A stretch of 64,000 bases of DNA, from contig NZ_FXXA01000002.1 in assembly GCF_900184265.1 (NCBI RefSeq), forward strand, positions 62,001-126,000, written 5' to 3'. Each line of letters begins with the position of its first letter. The stretch's first letter is position 1. Source of the DNA: Eggerthella timonensis. Lineage in GTDB: Bacteria > Actinomycetota > Coriobacteriia > Coriobacteriales > Eggerthellaceae. The notes under the pieces are model-generated. The model did not search any database and was not told where the DNA came from. It saw only the letters and a list, made by a program, of their open reading frames with translations. The translations under genes were made by a program, and so were the position numbers. Below, piece after piece: positions 53,921 through 63,235 of this stretch.

Positions 53921-54453
53921 GGCCCCATACTACGCGACCCGTCGAGGCTCTGCCATACCCCAGCCGATGTATGTTGCCGAGAGGCGCTCGCAGCATGGAG
54001 GAAGTCCGGGAGCTCGGATGACGGTGAGCACTTCGAACCCTGGTTTGTCGGCGGAAAAGCGGGCGGGTGGACAAAAAGACTCGTATTCTTTATCTCCATT
54101 TGAAGATAAACAGAAACCACGGCAGCGTGACCAGGGAGTTTCAAAAAAATGAATTTCTCCGAGGCGCTCGAATCCTTGAAAAAGTAGCGAATACTCGAGT
54201 TTTTGTCCATGATGCTTTCAATCATAATTAAGAGTCGACTTATCGGCGCAGGGTGGCGCGCGCCTGGCGCAGGGCGACGTGCTGCGTTTCGCGTTGAGCG
54301 ATGCGCGCCCCTCTGACGCTGGCCGACGTGCCCCCCGGCGTAGGGCGACGCGCTTCGTTTCGCGTTGGGCGACGCGCGCGCCTCTGGCGCTGGAAGGCGC
54401 GCTTCCCTCTGGCGCTGGCCGACGAGCTTCCGCTCGACACAGGTCGACGCCCC
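53921..54453. other. Gene-free region with AT-rich stretch, 12-codon ORF and degenerate tandem repeat
   Basis: No full gene is supported. An AT-rich stretch (54060-54240) contains a short ORF at 54149-54187 (MNFSEALESLKK, preceded by AGGGAG), which resembles the first residues of DUF2829-type phage proteins and then stops. From about 54260 to 54440 a GC-rich block holds two imperfect copies, about 80 bases apart, sharing GCGTTTCGCGTTG-like and CCTCTGGCGCTGG-like pieces. The open frames here follow from base bias. Confidence 0.45.
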
Positions 54454-56004
54454 TCAGCGCTCCAGGAGGTCGAGCAGCTCTTGGCGCGTATGCACGCCGA
54501 GCTTGGAGTAGATGTTGCGCACGTGGCTGCGCACGGTGTTCTCGGTGACGAACAGCGCGTCGGCGATGTAAGCCTTCGTGCGGCCGCGCGCAAGGTAGAC
54601 GAGGATCTCGGCCTCTCGATCGGTGAGGCCCCCTTCGTGCGCCACCACGGAACAGCGCGCATCGAGCTCCGTCTCGCTCGGAACCGCCGAAACCGCAAGC
54701 TCTTCAGGGTCCAAAGGCACGGTCGCCTCTTCCGCACGGCGCCGCTTGCGATCGCGCGAGAAGAACACGAGCGCCATGCACAGCGCGTACAGCACCACGA
54801 CGATGATCACGAGGTAGCGCATCGTGTGCTCCGCCTCGTCGCCGGGGCCGCCCCCTGCCACACCGGCCGCGTACCCAGCCAACAGCGCGACGACCAGACA
54901 CACCCGAGCGACCCCCATCGCGACACCCATCAGCACGTACGGCGACACCTTCCGCACATGCGCCACCTCGGCCACGAGGTACGTGATGAGCAGAGCGACG
55001 AACCAGTAGCTTCCCAGCAACAACAGCGAGAACACGAGGTTGTACTGCTCGCTGAGAAACGGCAGGAACACGAGCATCGCCGCGAGCACGGGCATGACGA
55101 CGCCCGACACGGTGGACACCTTCGGGATGCGATGCGCCACGAACACGATGAAGCAGAAGACGACGATGGCGCCCACGATGGCGGCGATGGACACGGCGCC
55201 CGAGCCCTCGAAGTCGATGGAACCCGCCAGCATGAAGCTGTTCAGCAGCCCGATGACGGCCTCGAGCACGAAGAACGCCACGAGCGAGTCGCCCAGTTCC
55301 AGGAACGCATCGCGGTACGCGCCCCATCGCTCGCGCAGGGACGTTCCCGCCTGCGGGCGCGACCGCTCCTCGGCAACCCCTTCACCCTCGCTCGACGCGC
55401 GCAGCTGCCGTCGCACGAACCAGGCGCATCCCGCCATCACCACGAGCAGCGCACAGCTCAAGCGCATCTCCACATCGGCCGGCAGAGGCGACAAAGCCGA
55501 CGACACCACCACGTTCACCAGCATGCCGAGCGCGATCTGCACCACGATGACGCTGGGTTTGCTGGCCGCGAACGCCTCGATCCAGAACAGCGACAGCATG
55601 ACGCTTCCCGCACCGTACAGCACGCCGGGCACGAGCAGCGCGATGTCCGATGGGAGCGCCAACACCACGCCCAGCAGCGCTGCCAGGTTCCCCGCCAAAA
55701 GCAGCGCCGTGGGCAGCGCGAACGGCATGGTGTTCGGCTTGACCCGACCCGTCAGCGCAAGCGCGACGGCTACGGCAGCGCACACGATGACCGAACACGC
55801 CACCACCACGTTGAAGAAGAGGTCGGGCACGAACACGAAGGGCGCTTCCACGAACGCGAACGCGGAAAGGTAGGCGTTCGAGTTCACGCCGCGGTACAAG
55901 CCGAAACCCACGATCACCAGTGCCGAAAACACAGCCGGATGAACGCGCGACCGCGGCACCTGCTTCTGGTTGTTCCCTCCCGTATCCCTCATAGGGGGCA
56001 TCAT
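54454..56004 (-). CDS. LuxR-family regulator with polytopic membrane N-terminus
   Basis: A 516-residue membrane-LuxR protein: hydrophobic segments to about residue 425, then a GerE helix-turn-helix (LTDREAEILVYLARGRTKAYIADALFVTENTVRSHVRNIYSKLGVHT). The start is uncertain (ATG 56004, 56001 or 55992), with no clear ribosome binding site. Divergent from the Tat flavoprotein at 56174 (169-bp gap), its probable target. Confidence 0.85.
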   Translation of the reverse strand: MMPPMRDTGGNNQKQVPRSRVHPAVFSALVIVGFGLYRGVNSNAYLSAFAFVEAPFVFVPDLFFNVVVACSVIVCAAVAVALALTGRVKPNTMPFALPTALLLAGNLAALLGVVLALPSDIALLVPGVLYGAGSVMLSLFWIEAFAASKPSVIVVQIALGMLVNVVVSSALSPLPADVEMRLSCALLVVMAGCAWFVRRQLRASSEGEGVAEERSRPQAGTSLRERWGAYRDAFLELGDSLVAFFVLEAVIGLLNSFMLAGSIDFEGSGAVSIAAIVGAIVVFCFIVFVAHRIPKVSTVSGVVMPVLAAMLVFLPFLSEQYNLVFSLLLLGSYWFVALLITYLVAEVAHVRKVSPYVLMGVAMGVARVCLVVALLAGYAAGVAGGGPGDEAEHTMRYLVIIVVVLYALCMALVFFSRDRKRRRAEEATVPLDPEELAVSAVPSETELDARCSVVAHEGGLTDREAEILVYLARGRTKAYIADALFVTENTVRSHVRNIYSKLGVHTRQELLDLLER

Positions 56005-56173
56005 ACCGGAAACGGGAGGGACCGATGAGGCAAACGCACGGGATTCCGGCTGTCCGAGGGCAATATAGTCCGAAACGGACGGTGACGAATTCCCTGATCG
56101 AACGTAGGGTGAACCCGTCGCCCCGCAAGCGGCGGCACGGAGGGATCGTCACGCAACAACAGGGAGGAACGCT

Positions 56174-57679
56174 ATGGGAACTGCAATGGATCGCCGCAAC
56201 TTCTTGAAGGCAGCCATCGCTTCGGGCGCGGTCATCGCCGCGGGCGGCGCGCTGGCAGGATGCTCGCCGAGCGGCGGCTCGTCGGACGGATCGAGCAGCG
56301 CGAACGCGAGCGAACAGGTGGTGGGCACGGCGCCCGTCTCGTTCAGCGAGGAAACCGATGTGCTCATCATAGGCACGGGCATCGCGGGCATGTCGGCGGC
56401 GATGGACCCTGTCGAAGCGGGCCACAAGGTGATGCTTGTGGACAAGCTGGAGCGCGTGGGCGGCGAGAGCTTCATCGCGTGCGGCGTCATGAACGTGTCG
56501 GGCAGCAAGATGCAGAAGGACGCCGGCATCGAAGGCGACCCCGAGGAGAAATGGAAGGCCTACCAGCCGGTGCTCGAGAAGAAGGGCGAGACCGACGACA
56601 TGGAGTACAAGCACCGCGTGTACGTCTACCAGACCGAGTGGGCCGACCGCGTGGCCGCCGACTACGGCGCCGTGTTCCAGCCCATCACCGACTACATGAA
56701 CACGGGCGCTCCCACTTCGATGCTGCTGCCGGGCAACGGCATCGGCGACATGACGCAGGTGCTCACGCCGCTGCAGAAGGGCCTCGAGCAGAAGGGCGCC
56801 ACGTACAAGCTGAACCTGCGCGCCACGAACTTCATCGTAGACGGCGAGGGCGCGCCCATCGGCGTGCGCTTCAACGACGAGAAGAACGACAAGACCGTCG
56901 ACATCCGCGCGAAGAAGATCATCGTGGCCACGGGCGGCTTCTCGTGCAACCAGGAAATGGTGTCCACGTACCTGCCCAGCCAGGCGCGCATGGGGCCGCT
57001 GACCGTGAACTCCATGGGCGAGGGCCATCAGCTGTGCAAGGCCATCGGCGGCGAGTACACGCACATGGACATGGAGGCGAACCGCATGAGCGACCTCGCC
57101 CAGGTGACGGTGTGGGGATACTTCTCGCCGCAGGTGCAGGTGACCCCGCAGGGCCGCCGCTTCATCAAGGAGGACCAGAGCCACGACTCGCCCGACAAGG
57201 CCGCCGAGCTGGGGCTGGGCTTCTGGTGGACCATCTTCGACGAGCAGACCATCAACGGCAGCCAGAAGTGGAACGTCGAGATGAACATGAAGGGCAACGC
57301 CGATCGCCTCGTGGGGCCGTGCGCCACGCTCGACGAGCTGGCCGAGGCCATGGACGTGCCCGCCGACACGCTGAAGTCCACGTTTGAAACCTACGACGCC
57401 ATGGTGGCCGCGGGCGAGGACGCTGAATTCGGCAAGAAGCTGTTCCTGCAATCGCTGTCCGCGCCGTTTTACGCGATGAAGCACTTCCCCTATAGGTACA
57501 AGACGCACGGCGGCATGAAGATCACCACCGACAGCCAGTTGACGGACAAGGACGGCACCCCTATCCCGAACGTCTACTGCGCCGGTTCCACCGTTGCCGA
57601 CAGCGGCAGCGACCTCAGCCCGAACGCGGGCAGCGGCCTCATCTCCGGCAAAGCCGTGGTCGAGGCGCTCAAGGCGTAG
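56174..57679 (+). CDS. Tat-exported FAD-dependent reductase, fumarate reductase-like
   Basis: A 501-residue flavoprotein. Tat motif R7-R8 (DRRNFLKA), lipobox C30 (LAGC), FAD motif GTGIAG (67-72), and the C-terminal segment YCAGSTVADSGSDLSPNAGSGLISG. Its closest relative in the window is the protein encoded at 59594; both have the ERVGGES / DLLGGES segment after the first FAD motif. GGGAGGAACGCT precedes the ATG. Substrate unknown. Confidence 0.9.
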   Translation: MGTAMDRRNFLKAAIASGAVIAAGGALAGCSPSGGSSDGSSSANASEQVVGTAPVSFSEETDVLIIGTGIAGMSAAMDPVEAGHKVMLVDKLERVGGESFIACGVMNVSGSKMQKDAGIEGDPEEKWKAYQPVLEKKGETDDMEYKHRVYVYQTEWADRVAADYGAVFQPITDYMNTGAPTSMLLPGNGIGDMTQVLTPLQKGLEQKGATYKLNLRATNFIVDGEGAPIGVRFNDEKNDKTVDIRAKKIIVATGGFSCNQEMVSTYLPSQARMGPLTVNSMGEGHQLCKAIGGEYTHMDMEANRMSDLAQVTVWGYFSPQVQVTPQGRRFIKEDQSHDSPDKAAELGLGFWWTIFDEQTINGSQKWNVEMNMKGNADRLVGPCATLDELAEAMDVPADTLKSTFETYDAMVAAGEDAEFGKKLFLQSLSAPFYAMKHFPYRYKTHGGMKITTDSQLTDKDGTPIPNVYCAGSTVADSGSDLSPNAGSGLISGKAVVEALKA

Positions 57680-57703
57680 AGCATCTACCGCTCCCTCTCC
57701 CCA

Positions 57704-57739
57704 ACGACGGATGGCCCCTCTCCAGGGGCCATCCGTCGT
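57704..57739. terminator. Hairpin between convergent flavoprotein genes
   Basis: Perfect 15-bp arms (57704-57718, 57725-57739) and a six-base loop. Confidence 0.75.
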
Positions 57740-57774
57740 GCGACGACCGGACGCGGGAACGCCCACGTTATCGG

Positions 57775-57809
57775 GAATGAGACATTATCCCCGTCCCTTT
57801 GTCTCATTC
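57775..57809. repeat. Palindromic intergenic repeat, copy 4, overlapping a gene end
   Basis: GAATGAGAC (57775-57783) and GTCTCATTC (57801-57809) around ATTATCCCCGTCCCTTT. The core matches copy 2. It supplies the last codons and the stop of the flavoprotein gene at 57785. Confidence 0.75.
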
Positions 57810-59434
57810 AAATACTCCATCACGGCGTTCGCGGACTCGCGGCCGCTGTTCACCTGGTTGCCGAACGCGGTGCCCGGCATGTTGATGGTGTACACGTTGC
57901 GGTACAGCATGTTGCCGTCGTTTCCGATGGCGTACAGGCCGTCGATGGGGTTGCGGTCGCCGTCGAGCACGCGACGCTGCTTGTCGGTGGTGATGCCGCC
58001 GACCGAGAAGAAGTAGCTGTACGACAGCTTGGCCAGGTAGAACGGCGCCGTCTCGATGGGCACCATGAGATCGGCCGGCTTGCCGAAGTCGCTGTCGACG
58101 CCGTCGCGGCACAGCTCGTTATAGCGGTCGATCGTCGCCTTGAGCGCATCGGCGTCGAGGTTGAAGCTGCTCGCGAGAGCGTCGATCGAGTCGCCCGCGT
58201 ACAAGCTTCCGCCGCCGTTCGACTTGAGCCCGTCGTCGAACGTCTTCTTCGCATCGTCGTCTTTGCCGAAGAACCGATCGAAGATGGCCTGGTCGAACAC
58301 CACGTAGTTCGCCTTGTTGCCCTTGCCCGGAATGCACTGCAGCACGAGGTTGTCGTCGGTGAGATTCTCGCGCGTGTAACGCTGGCAGACCTCGTTCACC
58401 CACAGCACGGGACCGCCTGCAGCGATGCCGAAGTAGCCGTTGATGGGGTTCTCGGCCGCATCGTGGAAATCGATGGGCGGGAGTGCCTCGATGGCGTACA
58501 GGATGGATTGGGCCGAATCGGCCATGAAGTTCCGCGCGCCGTTGTCCATCGCAAGGCGATAGCCGTCGCCCGCGGCGTTCGGCGATCCCACAATATGCAT
58601 GCCCTCGGTGTTCCAGCCCTGCTCAGCGATGACTTCCTCGTTGCCGCCGAAGCCGCCGGTGGCAAGCACCACCGCCTTCGCGTTGTACTGGAGCACGCCC
58701 TCGTCTCCGTCGGCATAGGCGCCGGTCACCGTGCCATCCTTTACGATGAGGCCGTTCACCGTGGTCTTGAGGTGCAGCTGCACGCCCAGCTCGTCGATGC
58801 GCGCCTTCATCGGCTCGACGTAGCCCACCGATGCCTTGTTGTCCTTGAACCAGTGGAACGTGGGGAACAGGCCGCCGTAGTAGTCGTCCACCGTGCCGGA
58901 GTACATGACGCCCTGCTCGATGCACCAGGCTATGTTATCGGCCGACTTGTCCACAAGGTCGAGCCACAAGTCGCCGTTCTGGCGATGCTGGCCGCGCGTG
59001 AGCTCGGCCTCCACGACTTCAGCGGGCTGGATGTCGATGCCCTGCTCGCGCTGCATCGTCGAATTGACGGCGAACATGCCTTCGACGAAGCTCGCGTTGC
59101 CTCCCACCTGGTTGTTCTTGTCCACGAGGATGAAATTCGTCCCGTTGAGCGCCGCCTGCACGGCGCACGCCAGGCCGCTGCCGCCTGCGCCGACGATGAG
59201 CAGGTCGGTGTCGTAGGTTTTGTCCACCTTGCCAGGCGCCTTGTTGCCGGGCACCGCGTCGCCGTTCGTGCCGGTGCCCGCGCCGCCCGCATCGCCCTGA
59301 CCGGTGTCCTGCGGCGGCGTTGCGCAGGCGGTGAGGCCGCCCACCATCGCCGCCGCACCGGTAGCGCATGCGCCCGTCAGAAACGCACGGCGCGATATGC
59401 CGCTCCCGCGCTCCGCGTTGCTTTCCCCGACCAT
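57785..59434 (-). CDS. Tat-exported FAD-dependent reductase, fumarate reductase-like
   Basis: A 549-residue flavoprotein: Tat motif R15-R16 (SRRAFLTGA), lipobox C37 (LTAC), a Gly/Asp-rich linker and the FAD motif GAGGSG (82-87). The C-terminal FAD segment is YAIGNDGNMLYRNVYTINMPGTAFGNQVNSGRES. The ATG at 59434 follows GGAGGTCTTCT; a 5' extension to 59593 is rejected. The last residues NETKGRG come from an inserted palindromic repeat. Likely co-transcribed with the upstream flavoprotein at 59594. Confidence 0.88.
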   Translation of the reverse strand: MVGESNAERGSGISRRAFLTGACATGAAAMVGGLTACATPPQDTGQGDAGGAGTGTNGDAVPGNKAPGKVDKTYDTDLLIVGAGGSGLACAVQAALNGTNFILVDKNNQVGGNASFVEGMFAVNSTMQREQGIDIQPAEVVEAELTRGQHRQNGDLWLDLVDKSADNIAWCIEQGVMYSGTVDDYYGGLFPTFHWFKDNKASVGYVEPMKARIDELGVQLHLKTTVNGLIVKDGTVTGAYADGDEGVLQYNAKAVVLATGGFGGNEEVIAEQGWNTEGMHIVGSPNAAGDGYRLAMDNGARNFMADSAQSILYAIEALPPIDFHDAAENPINGYFGIAAGGPVLWVNEVCQRYTRENLTDDNLVLQCIPGKGNKANYVVFDQAIFDRFFGKDDDAKKTFDDGLKSNGGGSLYAGDSIDALASSFNLDADALKATIDRYNELCRDGVDSDFGKPADLMVPIETAPFYLAKLSYSYFFSVGGITTDKQRRVLDGDRNPIDGLYAIGNDGNMLYRNVYTINMPGTAFGNQVNSGRESANAVMEYLNETKGRG

Positions 59435-59593
59435 AGAAGACCTCCGATTCCGGATCCGTCGCCGCTCAGGCGGCACGAATGCGCCGATCGCAGCTCCAGC
59501 GAGTAGATACGGGGTCATTGTGTCATGCGTCGATGGGGGCACGGTTGCCGCGGCTTTGCACCTTGGCAACCCGTCAGCAACGCGCGAGGTCAA

Positions 59594-61132
59594 TCAGGAA
59601 GCATCCTGTTTCGCGGCGGCATCTTCGGCGTCGAGGGCTGCGGCAACCGCCTGGCCCACCAGCATGCCGAACGCGCCGTTCGATGCGAGGCCGCCCACGC
59701 TCGATGCGGCAGCCGCCCCGCAGCAGTACACGTTGGGAATGGCGGCACCCACGATGCTGAGCACCTGACCGCTCTTGTCCGTCTTTACGCCGCCGCTCGA
59801 CTTGTACCGCTGCGGCAGCTGCTTGAGCGCATAGTAGGGCCCTTCAAGCTCTTCCAGGTACAAGGTGCGACCGAAATCGGCGTCCTTGCCGTCTTTCACG
59901 AACCCGTTGTACCGGTCGAACGTTTCGTTCAACACGTCAGGAGAGATGCCCATGCCCTCGGCCAGCTCATCCAAACCGTCGAACGGTCCGATGAGGCGCT
60001 TGGCGTTCTTGCTGGTCACCTCGGCGATGCTGCGCGACTGGCCGCTTTCGGTGAGCTGCTTGCCGAACACGGTCCACCAGTAGCCCCGCTCTTCCGAAAA
60101 GCAAGCGCCGGCCGCGGCGTTCGCGTCGTCCTCGCGCGCGAAGCGCTTCCCCAACGCGTCCACGATGACCGTGGGGCCGAACATGCCCCACGCGGTGGCC
60201 TGTGGCAGGTTGCTGGTAAGCGGCGCGGCCTTGTCCATGTTGAGAAGCTGGCCGCCCAGCAGCGCGCACAACTGCTGGCCCTCGCCCATGGAGGCGACGG
60301 TGTAGCATCCCACGCGCTCGAAGTCCGGCGTGTTTGCATGCACGAGCGGCTGGCTGCTGGCGAAACCGCCCGTTGCGACGACGATGCGGCGAGCGCGCAC
60401 GTCGAGCACCGAGGTGCCCGATTCCACGCAGAAGCGCATGCCGCAGGCCGCCCCGCTCTCGTTCAGGATGAACGCGACGGCCCGATGGCCGGTCGAGAAG
60501 GTGGCTCCCTTGGACGTAAGGCCGTCTCGCAGCGGCATCATAACGCTCTGCATGTCGCCGAGGCCGTTCCTCGGCAGCATGACCGACGTGTTAACCTTGC
60601 CGTCCACGTAGGTTTTCGGATCGGCGAACTGCGCACCGTAGTCGGACGCGAGGCGATTCGCCCAGTCCGTCGCGGTGGAGAACAGCGTTTTCGCAAAATC
60701 GAGGTCTTCGATGCCGGCAGCGCTCAACTCCTTTTTGCGCGCCTCCCAGGCCTCGTCGACCGTGGTCTTCACGCCCGCGCTCTGCTGCACTTCGGTGCCC
60801 GCGATGCGCATGACGCCGTTGGATTCGTAGCTCTCGCCGCCCAGCAGGTCAAGCTTCTCAACCACCATCACCGAGCGCTTCGCCTCGAGCGGATCCATGG
60901 CGGCCGACAGGCCCGCCACGCCGCTGCCCACGATCAGCACGTCGACATCGGCATCGAACGAGATGGCCGGCTGTCCCATCACACTTGATTGGTCTGCGGT
61001 TTCGTTGGCCTCGTTCGTGGTCGTCAGAGGATTGTCCGGTAGCTTTCCCGCCTCGCACGCACCAAGGGTTCCGCCCACGGCGAGCATGGCAGCGGACAAG
61101 CCCGCAAGTTTGAAGAACGCGCGGCGCTCCAT
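59594..61132 (-). CDS. Exported FAD-dependent reductase, fumarate reductase-like
   Basis: A 512-residue flavoprotein with a short twin-arginine signal (R3-R4, ERRAFFKL), lipobox C26 (LGAC), FAD motif GSGVAG (69-74) and C-terminal YCCGAAAASSVGGLASNGAFGM. It resembles the protein at 56174 along its length. AGGAGGTTCACCGCC precedes the ATG. Three related reductases within 5 kb suggest duplication and divergence toward different acceptors. Confidence 0.88.
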   Translation of the reverse strand: MERRAFFKLAGLSAAMLAVGGTLGACEAGKLPDNPLTTTNEANETADQSSVMGQPAISFDADVDVLIVGSGVAGLSAAMDPLEAKRSVMVVEKLDLLGGESYESNGVMRIAGTEVQQSAGVKTTVDEAWEARKKELSAAGIEDLDFAKTLFSTATDWANRLASDYGAQFADPKTYVDGKVNTSVMLPRNGLGDMQSVMMPLRDGLTSKGATFSTGHRAVAFILNESGAACGMRFCVESGTSVLDVRARRIVVATGGFASSQPLVHANTPDFERVGCYTVASMGEGQQLCALLGGQLLNMDKAAPLTSNLPQATAWGMFGPTVIVDALGKRFAREDDANAAAGACFSEERGYWWTVFGKQLTESGQSRSIAEVTSKNAKRLIGPFDGLDELAEGMGISPDVLNETFDRYNGFVKDGKDADFGRTLYLEELEGPYYALKQLPQRYKSSGGVKTDKSGQVLSIVGAAIPNVYCCGAAAASSVGGLASNGAFGMLVGQAVAAALDAEDAAAKQDAS

Positions 61133-61162
61133 GGCGGTGAACCTCCTTTGATCGGGTGCTTG

Positions 61163-61981
61163 CTAGACGTAGAATGTTTCGTGCGGACAGGGGGGCTCGA
61201 GCGCGCGTTTGAACGCCGTCGCGCGCACCGTTCGCAGCACGCGTTCGACATCGACGGCATCGAACCCTTCGGCTACCAGCGCCGCCGCGTCCAACCCGCG
61301 TTCGATATGCGCTTTCAGCAGACGGTCGAGCGTCGCATAATCGATGCCCATGCTCTTCTCGTCCTCCTGCTCGGGCGAAAGCTCGGCGCTCGGCGGCTTC
61401 GTGAACACGTGCTCGGGGATGGGAGGGGTCGCGCCCACGGCTTCAGCCTGGGCGTTTCTCCAGCGTGCTACGGCGAACACGTCGGTTTTGTACAGGCCGC
61501 CGATAGGGGCGAAAGCGCCGGCCGTATCGCCGTACAGCGTAGAGTAGCCCATCATGGCCTCGCTCTTGTTGCCCGTGTTCACGAGCATCCACCCGTAGGT
61601 GTTCGACAACGCCATGAGGCACACCATGCGGCAGCGCGCCTGCGTGTTCTCGGCGGCCAATCCTTCGAGCTGACCGCCGCACGCGTCGGCCAGCGCAGAT
61701 TCGAACGCCCGGTATGACTCGGCAATGGATACCGTGCACGGCTCGAGGCCCAGGTTATGCGCAAGCTCAAGCGCATCGTCCACCGAATGATCAGTGGAGT
61801 ACGGCCCCGGCATGAGCACACCGTGGACGCGGTCGGCACCGAGCGCGTCCACGCACATGACGGCCACGAGGCTCGAATCCATGCCGCCCGACAATCCGAT
61901 GACGACGTCGGTGAACCCGGCGCCGTTCATGAAGCCCTCGAGCGCTTCGACGCAGAGGCGATACCGTTCGCTGTTCTCCAA
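61163..61981 (-). CDS. nadE: Ammonia-dependent NAD synthetase
   Basis: A 272-residue enzyme making NAD from deamido-NAD, ATP and ammonia. The ATP-pyrophosphatase P-loop SGGMDSS is at 31-37. The acid-adenylate region (NTGNKSEAMMGYSTLYGDTAGAFAPIGGLYKTDV) and KPPSAELSPEQEDEKSMGI are typical. No glutaminase domain is fused. It precedes a group of flavoproteins in orientation, consistent with redox-cofactor demand, but a shared transcript is not certain. Confidence 0.95.
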   Translation of the reverse strand: MENSERYRLCVEALEGFMNGAGFTDVVIGLSGGMDSSLVAVMCVDALGADRVHGVLMPGPYSTDHSVDDALELAHNLGLEPCTVSIAESYRAFESALADACGGQLEGLAAENTQARCRMVCLMALSNTYGWMLVNTGNKSEAMMGYSTLYGDTAGAFAPIGGLYKTDVFAVARWRNAQAEAVGATPPIPEHVFTKPPSAELSPEQEDEKSMGIDYATLDRLLKAHIERGLDAAALVAEGFDAVDVERVLRTVRATAFKRALEPPCPHETFYV

Positions 61982-62030
61982 GACTCTCCTTTCGTAGGCC
62001 CGCCGACGTCAGCGAGAAACGGCGTCGGAA

Positions 62031-62681
62031 CTACACGGCGCGAATGCGCTCAGCCAGCCATTCGGTCCAAGCTTCGACGCCGTCGCCCTTCGTGGCGGCG
62101 ATCGGGAAGATGGGTGCCTGCGGGTTCAGCTGCGCGACCGCCTCGTCGAATGCAGTACGGTCGAAGTTAAACACCGGCATGGTATCCACCTTGTTGAGCA
62201 CCACGGCCTCGGCAACCTGGAACACGCCGGGGTACTTGAGGGGCTTGTCGTCGCCCTCGGGCACGGACAGGATCATCACCTTGGCGTTCTCGCCCAGGTC
62301 GAAATCGGTGGGGCACACGAGGTTGCCCACGTTCTCCACGATGATGAGGTCGAGGCGTTCGAGGTCGAGCACGTCGACGGCACGCTTGATCATCGCGCTT
62401 TCGAGATGGCATGCACCGCCCGTGTTGATCTGCACGGCGGCGATGCCCTGCGCCTTGATCTTCTCGGCATCCACGTTGCTGGCGATATCGCCCTCGATGA
62501 CCGCGATGTTGAACTCGTCGCGCAGCGCGTCGATGGTGGCCAGGATGGTAGACGTCTTACCCGAGCCGGGGCTGGCCAGCAAGTCGAGCACGAACACGTG
62601 GTTTTCGGCGAAGCGCTGACGCAACTCGGAAGCGATCGCGTCGTTCTTCTGGAGGATCGGCTGCTTCAGATCGATTTGCAT
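62031..62681 (-). CDS. hypB: Hydrogenase nickel-incorporation GTPase HypB
   Basis: A 216-residue GTPase for nickel delivery to NiFe hydrogenase. P-loop ASPGSGKT (36-43), EGDIASNVDAEKI, the metal-site GGACHLESAM, NVGNLVCPTDFDLGE and LNKVD. The His-rich N-terminal stretch of some HypB proteins is absent. It follows hypA by two bases. No hydrogenase is in the window. Confidence 0.95.
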   Translation of the reverse strand: MQIDLKQPILQKNDAIASELRQRFAENHVFVLDLLASPGSGKTSTILATIDALRDEFNIAVIEGDIASNVDAEKIKAQGIAAVQINTGGACHLESAMIKRAVDVLDLERLDLIIVENVGNLVCPTDFDLGENAKVMILSVPEGDDKPLKYPGVFQVAEAVVLNKVDTMPVFNFDRTAFDEAVAQLNPQAPIFPIAATKGDGVEAWTEWLAERIRAV

Positions 62682-62683
62682 GG

Positions 62684-63073
62684 TTAGTCCTCGTTCTCCT
62701 CGTCATCGTCGTCTTCATCGGGTAGGTCGACCTCAATCGAGTCGATCTGCAGCTCGCGGCCGGCGATGAGCTCGGTGGCGAAGCTGTTGCATTCCGGGCA
62801 CAGCATGTGGAAGCGGTCGTGCTCGTACTCGGCACCGCATTCCAGGCAGCGGCTTTTCGGTCGCACCATGGTGATCTCAAGTTCGGCGCCTTCGCACAGC
62901 GCGTATTCGCGCTGCTCCGACAGAGCCTCGAACGCGAACATGAGCGCGTCTTCGATGGCCTCGGTCATCTCGCCCACCGACAGGCTCACTTTCAGCACGC
63001 ACGTGGCTCCGGCCTGCTGCGCCGACGACGTCACCGCGTCCATCACGCCCGTCATGATTCCCAATTCGTGCAT
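62684..63073 (-). CDS. hypA: Hydrogenase nickel-incorporation protein HypA
   Basis: A 129-residue nickel-binding partner of HypB. The N-terminal MHELGIM supplies the nickel-binding His and Glu; the zinc ribbon is C76-x2-C79 and C92-x2-C95. It ends in a long acidic tail (DEDDDDEENED). The start is the ATG at 63073 with GGAGCGCC before it. Confidence 0.95.
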   Translation of the reverse strand: MHELGIMTGVMDAVTSSAQQAGATCVLKVSLSVGEMTEAIEDALMFAFEALSEQREYALCEGAELEITMVRPKSRCLECGAEYEHDRFHMLCPECNSFATELIAGRELQIDSIEVDLPDEDDDDEENED

Positions 63074-63186
63074 GGCGCTCCTTCGCGCTTGATCCGCCTT
63101 GTATCGTTCGTGCCTATAGTAGCCGAAGACTCCGCACCGTGCAGGCATCGATGCGTCAACGGGTGCGAATGCTGCTCAGAAAACGC

Positions 63187-63216
63187 AAAAAGGCCCGCCG
63201 CTGATCGACGGGCCTT
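63187..63216 (-). terminator. Rho-independent terminator after tatC
   Basis: AAGGCCCG / CGGGCCTT stem followed on the minus strand by TTT, just past the tatC stop at 63236. Confidence 0.8.
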
Positions 63217-63235
63217 CAACCTGGTACGGTTCGGA

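Noticed and set aside
55382-57766. 794-codon minus-strand frame opposite the 56174 flavoprotein
   Set aside because: Low-complexity His/Arg/Val/Leu/Gly composition; the plus strand encodes a clear flavoprotein.
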